Source: Bacteroidales bacterium UBA2030 (GTDB lineage: Bacteria > Bacteroidota > Bacteroidia > Bacteroidales > TTA-H9). Taken from it: DNA of 24,533 bases. The stretch is from NCBI GenBank assembly GCA_002332755.1, contig DDBO01000161.1, positions 1 through 24,533 on the forward strand, written 5' to 3'. The notes beneath the pieces are model-generated. The model saw only the letters and a program-made list of their open reading frames with translations, did not search any database and was not told the origin of the DNA. Positions 8,580-16,514 of the stretch are shown here, piece by piece. Both the position numbers and the translations under genes were made by a program. Position 1 is the stretch's first letter; each line of letters begins with the position of its first letter.

Positions 8580-8849
8580 ATGGCAAAAGAATCAATGAAG
8601 GCCAGGGAGGTAAAAAGGGCCAAACTTATAGCCAAGTATGCAGCTAAACGCGCTGAGTTGAAGGCAGCCGGCGACTATGTCGCTCTGCAGAAGCTCCCCC
8701 GCAATGCCTCACCCGTTCGTTTGCACAACCGTTGCAAAATTACAGGACGTCCCAGAGGCTATATGCGCCAGTTCGGTCTTTCACGTATTAACTTCCGCGA
8801 AATGGCTTCTGCCGGCCTCATCCCCGGTGTAACCAAAGCCAGCTGGTAA
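8580..8849 (+). CDS. rpsN: 30S ribosomal protein uS14, zinc-free form
   Basis: uS14 is a 30S head protein. The 89-residue product is the long C-minus type: it ends with the conserved HNRCKITGRPRGYMRQFG and REMASAGLIPGVTKASW segments. It has a single Cys and lacks the two CxxC pairs of the ~61-residue zinc-binding form. It therefore needs no zinc to fold. Together with C-minus uL36 and Cys-free uS4 in this window, it shows a cluster that makes little use of zinc. It lies 13 nt after rplE. Confidence 0.96.
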   Translation: MAKESMKAREVKRAKLIAKYAAKRAELKAAGDYVALQKLPRNASPVRLHNRCKITGRPRGYMRQFGLSRINFREMASAGLIPGVTKASW

Positions 8850-8876
8850 TTAATAGAAAAGAAAAAAAAGGAACAT

Positions 8877-9275
8877 ATGACTACCGATCCGATTGCAGAT
8901 TACCTGACCCGAATCAGAAACGCCATCATGGCCAACCACAGGATTGTGGAGGTACCTTCCTCCAAGGTGCTTAAGCGCATCACCGAAATCCTGTTTGAAA
9001 AAGGGTATATCTTGAATTACAAATTTGAGGACGATAAATTTCCTCCTACCATCAAAATAGCCTTGAAGTACCATCCGGTAACCCGCATGTGTGCGATCAG
9101 GGATCTTACAAGGGTAAGTCGTCCTGGACGCCGCCATTTTGTTGGCGCTGACGAACTTCCCCGTGTTCTCAACGGTCTTGGCATAGCCATCATCTCCACA
9201 TCTCAGGGAATGATGACCGATAAAGAAGCCCGTAAGCAGAACATTGGCGGTGAGGTTATTTGTTACATCAGTTAA
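8877..9275 (+). CDS. rpsH: 30S ribosomal protein uS8
   Basis: uS8 is a primary 16S rRNA binder in the central domain, and in E. coli it represses the spc operon. The 132-residue product begins TTDPIADYLTRIRNA and contains PSSKVLKRITEILF. It ends with the signature GLGIAIISTSQGMMTDKEAR and a short GGEVICYIS tail. An AAGGA lies 4 nt before the ATG, which is close for a Shine-Dalgarno, so its use is uncertain. The upstream gap is 27 nt. Confidence 0.97.
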   Translation: MTTDPIADYLTRIRNAIMANHRIVEVPSSKVLKRITEILFEKGYILNYKFEDDKFPPTIKIALKYHPVTRMCAIRDLTRVSRPGRRHFVGADELPRVLNGLGIAIISTSQGMMTDKEARKQNIGGEVICYIS

Positions 9276-9278
9276 CAG

Positions 9279-9285
9279 AAAGGAG
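9279..9285 (+). promoter_or_regulatory. Consensus Shine-Dalgarno before rplF
   Basis: AAAGGAG ends 9 nt before the ATG at 9295, in the 19-nt gap between rpsH and rplF. It is the clearest anti-Shine-Dalgarno complement in the cluster, whose other genes mostly lack one. It also decides the rplF start: an in-frame ATG at 9244 lies upstream of it, inside rpsH. Confidence 0.6.
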
Positions 9286-9294
9286 AATAATACT

Positions 9295-9855
9295 ATGTCG
9301 AGAATAGGCAAGAAACCCATAAGTATTCCCGCCGGTGTTCAGGTTACGGTAAGTCCCGAAAATCTGGTTACCGTCAAAGGGAAGCTTGGTGAACTCAAGC
9401 AGCAGGTGAAGCCTGAAATTCAGGTGAAAGTTGGAGATAGCACCATTGAGGTGGTTCCAACCAATGCCGAAGATAAAAACCAGCGTGCACTTCACGGCCT
9501 GTATCGAACCCTTATTGCCAATATGGTAAAGGGTGTTTCGGAAGGTTTTACCATCCAGCAAGAACTGGTAGGTGTGGGGTACAAAGTATCGGTTGAAGGG
9601 CAGGTTATTGAATTCTCATTGGGATATTCGCACAATCTGTTTTTCCAGCTTCCACCAGAGATTAAGGCAGAATCGGTTACAGAGCGCGGTAAAAATCCCT
9701 TGCTCACTCTCCGTTCGCACGACAAGCAACTGCTTGGTATGGTAGCTAGCAAGATTCGTTCGTTGCGCGCACCTGAACCTTACAAAGGAAAAGGTATCAA
9801 GTTTGTGGGCGAAGTATTGCGTCGTAAGGCTGGTAAGTCGGCTTCATCCAAGTAA
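9295..9855 (+). CDS. rplF: 50S ribosomal protein uL6
   Basis: uL6 sits near the factor-binding site of the 50S subunit. The product from the ATG at 9295 is 186 residues, beginning SRIGKKPISIPAGV, the universal uL6 N-terminus. An upstream in-frame ATG at 9244 would add 17 residues encoded inside rpsH and is not the start. Two tandem alpha/beta repeats are visible (residues about 1-80 and 83-175), with the conserved C-terminal segment PEPYKGKGIKFVGEVLRRK. A good Shine-Dalgarno precedes it. Confidence 0.97.
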   Translation: MSRIGKKPISIPAGVQVTVSPENLVTVKGKLGELKQQVKPEIQVKVGDSTIEVVPTNAEDKNQRALHGLYRTLIANMVKGVSEGFTIQQELVGVGYKVSVEGQVIEFSLGYSHNLFFQLPPEIKAESVTERGKNPLLTLRSHDKQLLGMVASKIRSLRAPEPYKGKGIKFVGEVLRRKAGKSASSK

Positions 9856-9879
9856 TCCACTCAAAAAATTGAATGCAGA

Positions 9880-10242
9880 ATGGCTATTAAAACAAGAAAA
9901 GAAGAAAGACGCAGGCGTATAAAGATGAGCATTCGCAAGCGCATCAGTGGCACGCCTGAAAGACCCCGGCTGACGGTTTTCCGCAGCAATATGCAGATTT
10001 ACGCTCAAATTGTGGACGATACCAAAGGAATTAACCTGGTTACTGCTTCGTCGATGGAGAAAGATTTTCCAAAGGACAAAATGACAAAAGTGGAACAGGC
10101 TAAGGCTGTGGGTAAAGCAATTGCACAGAAAGCTGTTGAAGCTGGAATTACCCAGGTGGTATTCGACCGCAACGGATACCTGTATCACGGTAGAGTTAAA
10201 GCTCTGGCCGATGCCGCCAGGGAAGGTGGTTTAATCTTTTAA
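9880..10242 (+). CDS. rplR: 50S ribosomal protein uL18
   Basis: uL18 binds 5S rRNA with uL5 in the central protuberance. The 120-residue product has the basic N-terminal arm (KTRKEERRRRIKMSIRKR), the GTPERPRLTVFRSNMQIYAQ signature at about residues 25-45, and the C-terminal VVFDRNGYLYHGRVKALAD block. Length and motifs are standard. It lies 24 nt after rplF and 9 nt before rpsE. Confidence 0.97.
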   Translation: MAIKTRKEERRRRIKMSIRKRISGTPERPRLTVFRSNMQIYAQIVDDTKGINLVTASSMEKDFPKDKMTKVEQAKAVGKAIAQKAVEAGITQVVFDRNGYLYHGRVKALADAAREGGLIF

Positions 10243-10251
10243 TCTAAGACT

Positions 10252-10773
10252 ATGGCAAACGCTAATATTGTAAGAAAAGTAAAATCCACGGAAATTGAGT
10301 TTAAGGACCGCCTGGTTGCTATTAATCGCGTAACCAAGGTTACCAAAGGTGGACGTGCCTTTAGTTTTTCGGCTATCGTGGTAGTTGGCAACGAAAACGG
10401 AGTAGTGGGATACGGCCTGGGTAAAGCCAAAGAAGTTACCGCTGCTATTGCCAAGGGTGTGGAAGACGCTAAAAAGAATCTGGTGAGAGTACCCGTTATT
10501 AAAGGTACTATTCCGCATGCCCAGGAAGGTAAATACTGCGGTGCAAAAGTGCTTATCAGACCTGCTGCACCTGGTACTGGAGTAATTGCAGGTGGTGCTA
10601 TGCGCGCTGTTTTGGAAAGTGTGGGCATAAAAGACGTGCTGGCCAAGAGTAAAGGCTCATCCAACCCTCACTCTGTTGTAAAAGCAACTATCAATGCCCT
10701 CATGCAGCTGCGCGACCCCTACACTGTTTCCCAACTCCGCGGTGTTGACCTCGATACTGTTTTCAATGGTTAA
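10252..10773 (+). CDS. rpsE: 30S ribosomal protein uS5
   Basis: uS5 lies at the mRNA entry site of the 30S and affects decoding fidelity. The 173-residue product has the N-terminal double-stranded-RNA-binding-like domain with its conserved KVTKGGRAFSFSAIVVVG segment (residues about 26-45). GVVGYGLGKAKEV and the C-terminal GTGVIAGGAMRAVLE block follow. The length is normal. The gap to rplR is 9 nt. Confidence 0.97.
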   Translation: MANANIVRKVKSTEIEFKDRLVAINRVTKVTKGGRAFSFSAIVVVGNENGVVGYGLGKAKEVTAAIAKGVEDAKKNLVRVPVIKGTIPHAQEGKYCGAKVLIRPAAPGTGVIAGGAMRAVLESVGIKDVLAKSKGSSNPHSVVKATINALMQLRDPYTVSQLRGVDLDTVFNG

Positions 10774-10792
10774 ACTTTAAAAATTGAGAATC

Positions 10793-10972
10793 ATGAAAAA
10801 AATCAGAGTAAAACAGGTACGCAGCGGTATCGGGCATCCCGAAATTCAGAAAAAAACACTTAAGGCCCTGGGCCTTGGGCGTATTGGTCGCATGCGCGAG
10901 CACAATGCCACCCCACAAATTATGGGAATGGTTGAGAAAGTTGCTCACCTCATTAGTGTTGAAGAAATCTAA
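10793..10972 (+). CDS. rpmD: 50S ribosomal protein uL30
   Basis: uL30 is a small 50S protein. From the ATG at 10793 the product is 59 residues, beginning KKIRVKQVRSGIG, which matches the usual N-terminus. A TTG three codons upstream (10784) would only add MRI and is not needed. The KKTLKALGLGRIGR segment and the HNATPQIMGMVEKVAHL core are the family signature. It lies between rpsE (19 nt) and rplO (28 nt). Confidence 0.94.
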   Translation: MKKIRVKQVRSGIGHPEIQKKTLKALGLGRIGRMREHNATPQIMGMVEKVAHLISVEEI

Positions 10973-11000
10973 AGTCTAACGAAAATTAATCTGACTGAAT

Positions 11001-11447
11001 ATGGATTTAAGTAATCTCAAACCCGCAGCCGGTTCTGTAAAAACCAGAAAACGTGTAGGCAGGGGACAAGGTTCTGGCCATGGTGGCACATCTACCCGTG
11101 GACATAAAGGTGCTAAATCGCGCTCGGGCAACCGCCGTAAAATTGGTTTTGAAGGCGGACAGATGCCCTTGCACCGCAGGGTGCCCAAGGGTGGATTTAA
11201 AAACCGCAACCGTGTGGAATACACTGGCATCAACCTCGACATGCTCCAAATTCTTGCCGATAGGCACGGAATTACTAATTTTACCGTCGAAACTTTTATC
11301 GATAAAGGTCTGATATCGAAAAACGAATTGGTAAAAATCCTTGGAAGAGGTCAGCTTACCACCAAAGTTGACGTGGCAGCCCATGCTTTTTCCAAAAAAG
11401 CCCAGGAAGCCATTGAAGCACTGGGCGGTGTAGTAACTATAATCTAA
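11001..11447 (+). CDS. rplO: 50S ribosomal protein uL15
   Basis: uL15 is a 50S protein with a long basic N-terminal extension that threads into 23S rRNA. The 148-residue product begins DLSNLKPAAGSVKTRKRVGR and continues with the Gly/Arg-rich GRGQGSGHGGTSTRGHKG stretch. FEGGQMPLHRRVPKGGFKN follows, with a C-terminal globular domain. All are typical. secY follows after 10 nt, the conserved rplO-secY junction. Confidence 0.97.
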   Translation: MDLSNLKPAAGSVKTRKRVGRGQGSGHGGTSTRGHKGAKSRSGNRRKIGFEGGQMPLHRRVPKGGFKNRNRVEYTGINLDMLQILADRHGITNFTVETFIDKGLISKNELVKILGRGQLTTKVDVAAHAFSKKAQEAIEALGGVVTII

Positions 11448-11457
11448 TCTCCATCCA

Positions 11458-12810
11458 ATGAAAAGGATTATTCAGACGCTCAGGAATATTTACCGGATTG
11501 AAGAATTACGTCAGCGAATTCTTTACACCCTGGGAATTATTCTCATCTACAGGCTGGGTGCATATGTGACCCTTCCGGGAATCGATCCGCAGCAACTTAC
11601 CGTTCTGCAGAACCAAACCAAGGATGGCTTGCTCGGCCTGCTCAATATGTTTTCCGGCGGTGCTTTTGCTCATGCCTCTATCTTCGCCCTTGGCGTTATG
11701 CCCTACATTTCTGCTTCTATCGTAGTGCAGCTGTTGGGCATTGCAGTCCCCTATTTCCAGAAACTGCAGAAAGAAGGCGAAAGCGGCCGGAAGAAAATTA
11801 ATCAGATTACCCGCTACCTTACCATTGTGGTTACTGCTATGCAGGCTCCGGGCTACATTGCCAACCTGATCAGCCAAAGCCCTGAATCGGTTGTCTTTGT
11901 TAATCCTGTAACCAACGCTCCTACTACCTTCTTTTGGGTTAGCAGCGTTATCATACTTACAGCAGGTACCATGTTTGTCATGTGGTTGGGTGAAAGGATT
12001 ACCGATAAGGGAATTGGCAATGGTATTTCTTTGATCATCATGATCGGTATTATCGCCCGCCTTCCCTTTGCACTGGCAGGTGAGTTTGTTTCGAGAATGG
12101 AAGAACAAGGGGGAGGCCTCGTGTTCTTCGTGCTCGAACTGGTTGTGCTCATTGGTGTTATTCTGCTTAACATTCTGCTGGTGCAGGGAACACGTAAAAT
12201 TCCTGTACAATATGCTAAGCGTATTGTTGGCAATAAGCAGTATGGTGGTGTGCGCCAATACATTCCTCTTAAAGTGAATGCAGCTGGCGTTATGCCCATC
12301 ATTTTTGCCCAGGCCATCATGTTCCTTCCGCTTACCATTGCCGGTTTTGCACACAGCGAAACTCTTACCGGATTTGCTGCAGCCTTTACTAATATCAATG
12401 GATTCTGGTATAATCTCGTTTTCGCCCTCCTTATCATTGTCTTCACCTATTTCTATACAGCCATTACGGTTAACCATAATCAAATGGCAGAAGACATGAA
12501 GAAAAACGGAGGGTTTATTCCTGGAGTAAAACCCGGGAAAAAGACGGCTGAGTTTATAGATGCCGTTATGTCGCGCATAACTCTGCCCGGCTCTATTTTC
12601 CTGGCTTTCGTTGCCATCATGCCAGCCTTAGTACGGCTGGTGGGTGTAAGCAGCCAGTTTGCGCAATTCTACGGAGGAACCTCGCTGCTGATTCTGGTGG
12701 GCGTGGTTCTGGACACCCTCCAGCAGGTGGAAAGCCATCTGTTGATGCGTCATTACGACGGCCTTATGAAATCTGGCAGAATTAAAGGCAGATCGTCTAT
12801 TGCCATGTAA
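11458..12810 (+). CDS. secY: Preprotein translocase channel subunit SecY
   Basis: SecY forms the protein-conducting channel of the inner membrane with SecE and SecG and works with SecA or the ribosome. The 450-residue product shows the family's ten hydrophobic segments. The first (about residues 20-40, LYTLGIILIYRLGAYV) leads to the PGID segment and the GLLGLLNMFSGGA plug region. The cytoplasmic loop with KIPVQYAKRIVG at about residues 245-257 and the later GFIPGVKPGKKT loop are the ribosome- and SecA-contacting regions. It shares the ribosomal transcript, and map follows after 12 nt. The product is needed to export the secreted protein encoded downstream. Confidence 0.97.
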   Translation: MKRIIQTLRNIYRIEELRQRILYTLGIILIYRLGAYVTLPGIDPQQLTVLQNQTKDGLLGLLNMFSGGAFAHASIFALGVMPYISASIVVQLLGIAVPYFQKLQKEGESGRKKINQITRYLTIVVTAMQAPGYIANLISQSPESVVFVNPVTNAPTTFFWVSSVIILTAGTMFVMWLGERITDKGIGNGISLIIMIGIIARLPFALAGEFVSRMEEQGGGLVFFVLELVVLIGVILLNILLVQGTRKIPVQYAKRIVGNKQYGGVRQYIPLKVNAAGVMPIIFAQAIMFLPLTIAGFAHSETLTGFAAAFTNINGFWYNLVFALLIIVFTYFYTAITVNHNQMAEDMKKNGGFIPGVKPGKKTAEFIDAVMSRITLPGSIFLAFVAIMPALVRLVGVSSQFAQFYGGTSLLILVGVVLDTLQQVESHLLMRHYDGLMKSGRIKGRSSIAM

Positions 12811-12822
12811 TCTGCCTCAGTT

Positions 12823-13602
12823 ATGGCTCTTATAAAAACTCCCGAGGAAATCGGGCTAATCAAACAAAGTTCTTTACTTGTTGGAAAGACACTTGCCGAA
12901 GTTGCCAGGCACCTGAGACCGGGCGTTACAACCCGCGAGCTCGACCGAATTGCCGAGCAATTTATCCGCGACCACGGAGCCATTCCCGGCTTCAAAGGCT
13001 ATCATGGATATCCAGCTGCTCTTTGCATCTCCGTGAATTCCGTGGTCGTGCACGGCATCCCCAACGACTATGCCATCAAAGAGGGCGATATCGTTTCGGT
13101 GGATTGCGGGGTTGTGCTCAATGGTTTCTGGGGCGATTCAGCTTACACTTTTGCAGTAGGTGAAATAGCCCCTGAGGTGCAAATGTTGCTTAAGCATACC
13201 CTCGAGTCTCTGTATAAAGGAATCGAGGCTGCAGTAGCAGGCAACCGCATAGGCGATATAGGCCATGCCGTTCAATCGCATGTTGAGCAGTTTGGCTATG
13301 GTGTTGTCCGCGATCTTGTTGGGCACGGATTAGGACGTCAATTGCACGAAAAACCCGACGTACCCAATTTCGGACGAAAAGGCACCGGACCTATGCTTCA
13401 CGAAGGGATGATACTGGCTATCGAGCCCATGATCAACCTGGGTACCCCCCATGTAGTAATGGACAAAGATGGATGGACTATCCGCACCCGCGACGGCAAG
13501 CCCTCGGCCCATTTTGAACATGACATTGTAGTTCGAAAGGGCAAGGCCGAAATCCTTTCCACATTTTCTTATATTGAAGAAGTATTGCAATCTAAACTTT
13601 AA
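12823..13602 (+). CDS. map: Type I methionine aminopeptidase
   Basis: This cytosolic metalloenzyme removes the initiator methionine from nascent proteins. The 259-residue product keeps every metal ligand: Asp94 (SVDCG), Asp105 (GDSAYTF), His168 (GHGLG), Glu201 (AIEPM) and Glu232 (EHDIV). They sit exactly three positions before the E. coli equivalents, and His77 matches the catalytic His79. There is no N-terminal zinc-finger or SH3-like extension, so it is the short type I enzyme. Its place between secY and infA, with no adk, fits Bacteroidota. The stop is 2 nt before infA. Confidence 0.97.
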   Translation: MALIKTPEEIGLIKQSSLLVGKTLAEVARHLRPGVTTRELDRIAEQFIRDHGAIPGFKGYHGYPAALCISVNSVVVHGIPNDYAIKEGDIVSVDCGVVLNGFWGDSAYTFAVGEIAPEVQMLLKHTLESLYKGIEAAVAGNRIGDIGHAVQSHVEQFGYGVVRDLVGHGLGRQLHEKPDVPNFGRKGTGPMLHEGMILAIEPMINLGTPHVVMDKDGWTIRTRDGKPSAHFEHDIVVRKGKAEILSTFSYIEEVLQSKL

Positions 13603-13604
13603 AT

Positions 13605-13823
13605 ATGGCAAAACAACCTTCTATCGAACAGGACGGTACAGTCGTTGAATCCCTGGGTAATGCAATGTTCAGGGTAGAACTCGAAAATGGGCATCAGATC
13701 ATCGCTCATATTTCGGGTAAAATGCGCATGCATTACATTAAAATTTTGCCCGGCGATCGGGTAAGGGTTGAAATGACCCCCTACGACCTGACGAAAGGAA
13801 GGATTTCGTTCAGATACAAATAA
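13605..13823 (+). CDS. infA: Translation initiation factor IF-1
   Basis: IF-1 binds the 30S A site and helps IF-2 and IF-3 during initiation. The 72-residue product is a single OB fold of exactly the usual length. It shows the conserved EQDGTVVESLGNAMFRVELE, HISGKMRMHYIKILPGDRV and YDLTKGRISFRYK segments. The start is 2 nt after the map stop, so translation is probably coupled to map. rpmJ follows after 23 nt. Confidence 0.97.
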   Translation: MAKQPSIEQDGTVVESLGNAMFRVELENGHQIIAHISGKMRMHYIKILPGDRVRVEMTPYDLTKGRISFRYK

Positions 13824-13846
13824 AACAAACCATAATAAGAAATATC

Positions 13847-13963
13847 ATGAAAGTAAGAGCATCCGTAAAACCCAGAACCCCCGACTGCAAAGTGGTAAGG
13901 CGTAAAGGACGGGTTTATGTTATCAACAAAAAGAACCCTAAATACAAACAAAGACAGGGTTAA
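13847..13963 (+). CDS. rpmJ: 50S ribosomal protein bL36, zinc-free form
   Basis: bL36 is the smallest 50S protein. Reading from the ATG at 13847 gives 38 codons beginning MKVRASVKPRTPDC and ending NPKYKQRQG, then TAA. In the zinc form the ligands are Cys11, Cys14, Cys27 and His33. Here positions 11, 27 and 33 are Thr, Asn and Lys, and only Cys14 remains, so zinc binding is lost. I know this C-minus form from other Bacteroidota. Its position between infA and rpsM is the conserved one. Confidence 0.95.
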   Translation: MKVRASVKPRTPDCKVVRRKGRVYVINKKNPKYKQRQG

Positions 13964-14006
13964 TGGATTATTCAATTTTTTAACTGATTAAATTCATCAT
14001 AAGCAT

Positions 14007-14387
14007 ATGGCGAGAATAGCTGGTGTAGATTTACCCAAAAACAAAAGAGGAGAAATTGGCCTTACCTATATCTATGGTATTGGGCGCAGCACTGCCCGCA
14101 AAATTCTGGAAGAGGCAGGCATCGACTACAACAAAAAGGTGATGGATTGGAACGACGAAGAACTAACCAAGATCCGTACCATCATCAACGACAAATACAA
14201 AGTAGAAGGCGCACTGCGATCTGAAGTACAGATGAATATCAAGCGCCTGATGGACATCGGATGCTACAGGGGCATCCGCCACCGCCTGGGCTTACCCGTC
14301 AGGGGACAGTCAACAAAGAACAATGCCCGTACACGCAAGGGTAAGAAGAAAACGGTTGCCAACAAGAAAAAGGCTACCAAAGGCTAA
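14007..14387 (+). CDS. rpsM: 30S ribosomal protein uS13
   Basis: uS13 is a 30S head protein that contacts P-site tRNA and the 50S subunit, and pairs with uS19. The 126-residue product begins ARIAGVDLPKNKRGEIGLTY. It has a helix-hairpin-helix-like segment and the signature CYRGIRHRLGLPVRGQSTKN at about residues 86-105. The Lys-rich tail (KKKTVANKKKATKG) is normal. The gap from rpmJ is 43 nt. Confidence 0.97.
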   Translation: MARIAGVDLPKNKRGEIGLTYIYGIGRSTARKILEEAGIDYNKKVMDWNDEELTKIRTIINDKYKVEGALRSEVQMNIKRLMDIGCYRGIRHRLGLPVRGQSTKNNARTRKGKKKTVANKKKATKG

Positions 14388-14426
14388 TCATTGAGAAAAA
14401 AGGAAAACGAAAAGCAATAGAAAGAT

Positions 14427-14828
14427 ATGGCTAAAAGTACCAAAGGAGCCGCTAAAACGGCAAAGAAAAAGGTAGTAAAGGTAGAACCTACCGGTAGGGC
14501 ATATATCCACTCATCGTTCAACAACATTATTGTTACCCTTACCAATAATGCCGGTCAGGTTATTTCGTGGTCGTCGGCCGGTAAAATGGGATTCAGGGGT
14601 TCGAAAAAGAACACTCCGTATGCAGCCCAGGTAGCCGCAGAAGATGCTGCAAAAGTGGCTTACGATCTTGGGCTGAGAAAAGTTAAGGCTTTTGTAAAAG
14701 GCCCAGGTGCTGGTCGTGAATCAGCCATTCGTACCCTCCATACTGCTGGTATTGAGGTTACCGAAATTAGGGATGTAACTCCCCTGCCTCACAATGGCTG
14801 CCGTCCTCCCAAAAGAAGACGCGTATAA
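14427..14828 (+). CDS. rpsK: 30S ribosomal protein uS11
   Basis: uS11 lies on the 30S platform near the E-site codon. The 133-residue product has a basic N-terminal arm (KSTKGAAKTAKKKVVKV), then the conserved AYIHSSFNNIIVTLTN segment. The KGPGAGRESAIRTL and C-terminal PLPHNGCRPPKRRRV signature segments follow. The length is typical. It lies 39 nt after rpsM and 49 nt before rpsD. Confidence 0.97.
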   Translation: MAKSTKGAAKTAKKKVVKVEPTGRAYIHSSFNNIIVTLTNNAGQVISWSSAGKMGFRGSKKNTPYAAQVAAEDAAKVAYDLGLRKVKAFVKGPGAGRESAIRTLHTAGIEVTEIRDVTPLPHNGCRPPKRRRV

Positions 14829-14877
14829 TTTTTTAAGTAACCTAATTAAGAATTTCAAAGGAAAATAAAGTAACAAT

Positions 14878-15483
14878 ATGGCAAGATACATTGGCCCAAA
14901 GACAAAAATCGCACGCCGTTTCAGAGATCCCATATTTGGCCCCGACAAGTATTACGACAGAAAAGGCTACCCTCCGGGTATGCACGGCCCCAATAAACGT
15001 AGGGGTAAACAAAGTGAATATGGCATACAGCTGGCTGAAAAGCAAAAAGCCAAATATACTTATGGCATTCTGGAACGCCAGTTCCGTATTCTTTTTGCTA
15101 AAGCTGCCCGTATGAAGGGAATCACCGGTGAGAACCTTCTCAAACTTATCGAATCGAGACTCGACAACGTGGTTTATCGCCTGGGTATTGCTCCTACCCG
15201 TGCTGCAGCCCGTCAATTAGTTACGCATCGCCATATCACCGTCAACGGAAAAATCGTGAATATTCCTTCCTTTTTGCTCCGTCCGGGTGATATTGTGGCT
15301 GTAAGGGAAAGATCAAAGACCCTCGAGGTTATCACAAATAGCCTTGCCGGAAACAGTCGCCCCTATCCCTGGTTAGAATGGGATAACAATCTCATGAGTG
15401 GAAAATTCATGAGTTATCCTGAGCGCCAGGATATTCCTGAAAATATTCGCGAGCAATTGATCGTTGAATTGTACTCTAAGTAA
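14878..15483 (+). CDS. rpsD: 30S ribosomal protein uS4, cysteine-free
   Basis: uS4 is the primary 16S rRNA binder that nucleates 30S body assembly. In E. coli it also represses the alpha operon. The 201-residue product starts MARYIGPKTKIARRF and holds an S4 RNA-binding domain at about residues 90-150 (SRLDNVVYRLGIAPTRAAAR, then VTHRHITVNGKIVNIPS). It contains no Cys, so it is the form without the N-terminal zinc-binding CxxC motifs of some bacteria. An AAAGGA lies about 18 nt before the start, too far for a normal Shine-Dalgarno. Confidence 0.97.
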   Translation: MARYIGPKTKIARRFRDPIFGPDKYYDRKGYPPGMHGPNKRRGKQSEYGIQLAEKQKAKYTYGILERQFRILFAKAARMKGITGENLLKLIESRLDNVVYRLGIAPTRAAARQLVTHRHITVNGKIVNIPSFLLRPGDIVAVRERSKTLEVITNSLAGNSRPYPWLEWDNNLMSGKFMSYPERQDIPENIREQLIVELYSK

Positions 15484-15516
15484 TCTAACTTTAAGTAAAC
15501 AGATAACAACTGTAAT

Positions 15517-16509
15517 ATGGCAATTTTATCATTTCAAAAGCCCGATCAGGTACTCATGCTCCATATTGATAACTTCAAAGGAGTATTTGAGTTTCGCCCC
15601 CTGGAACCAGGGTACGGTATCACCATCGGGAATGCTCTTCGCAGAGTTCTTTTAAGCTCTCTCGAAGGCTATGCCATCACCTCCGTTAAAATTGAAGGGG
15701 TGGAGCATGAATTTTCTGCTATTGATGGGGTGGTGGAAGATGTTACTGACATCATTCTCAATCTGAAGCAGGTGCGTTTTAAACGCCAAATCACCGATGT
15801 GGAAGAGGAAACTGCCCGTATTGTAGTTGGAGGTCAGGAGACTTTCACTGCAGGCGACATGAACAAATTCCTCAACCATTTCCAGGTGCTTAACCCCGAC
15901 CTTGTTATCTGTAATATGGATAAGTCGGTAAAACTGGTACTCGAAATCAGGATCCGTAAGGGCAGGGGATATGTACCCTCCGATGATAACAAAGATCCCA
16001 ATGCCCCCATGGGTACTATTGCTATCGACTCTATTCATACACCCATCCGTAATGTAAGTTACCAGGTCGATAATTACCGTGTAGAACAAAAAACCGACTA
16101 TGAAAAGCTTACCATTACGGTTGAAACAGACGGCAGCATTCATCCTAAGGATGCGCTGCGCGAAGCTGCCCATATTCTGATTCATCATTTCATCTTGTTC
16201 AGCGACGAAAAAATCGTGCTTGATCCCGATGTTAAAGAAGCCGCTGAAGAGTTTGATGAAAGCACACAGCAGCTGCGCGAGTTGCTCAAGACCAAGCTGG
16301 TTGACCTTAACCTTTCGGTAAGGGCTTTAAATTGCCTTAAAGCTGCAGACGTGGAAACCCTTGGTGACCTCGTTTCCCATTCTAAAGCCGATCTGCTCAA
16401 GTTTAGAAATTTTGGTAAGAAGTCGCTTACTGAGCTTGAACAGCTGGTAGCCAGCAAGGGCCTGGAATTCGGTATGAAAGTAGACAAGTATAAATTAGAT
16501 AAGGACTAA
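15517..16509 (+). CDS. rpoA: RNA polymerase alpha subunit
   Basis: The alpha dimer is the assembly platform of RNA polymerase, and its C-terminal domain contacts UP elements and activators. The 330-residue product has the N-terminal assembly domain (residues about 1-230, including FRPLEPGYGITIGNALRRVL). A flexible acidic linker near residues 235-255 follows. The C-terminal domain shows two helix-hairpin-helix-like elements, LNLSVRALNCLKAADVETLG and LLKFRNFGKKSLTELEQ. It sits 33 nt after rpsD and 5 nt before rplQ, the usual alpha-operon ending. Confidence 0.98.
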   Translation: MAILSFQKPDQVLMLHIDNFKGVFEFRPLEPGYGITIGNALRRVLLSSLEGYAITSVKIEGVEHEFSAIDGVVEDVTDIILNLKQVRFKRQITDVEEETARIVVGGQETFTAGDMNKFLNHFQVLNPDLVICNMDKSVKLVLEIRIRKGRGYVPSDDNKDPNAPMGTIAIDSIHTPIRNVSYQVDNYRVEQKTDYEKLTITVETDGSIHPKDALREAAHILIHHFILFSDEKIVLDPDVKEAAEEFDESTQQLRELLKTKLVDLNLSVRALNCLKAADVETLGDLVSHSKADLLKFRNFGKKSLTELEQLVASKGLEFGMKVDKYKLDKD

Positions 16510-16514
16510 AAACA

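Noticed and set aside
9244..9294. Upstream in-frame ATG extending uL6 by 17 residues
   Set aside because: The extension lies mostly inside rpsH. The family N-terminus and the Shine-Dalgarno both point to 9295.
10784..10792. TTG start for uL30
   Set aside because: The ATG at 10793 gives the normal length and N-terminus.
11506..12483. Long minus-strand open frame (325 codons) opposite secY
   Set aside because: It lies wholly antisense to secY. Its His/Asn-rich composition is what the complement of hydrophobic transmembrane codons gives, and it has no recognisable domain.
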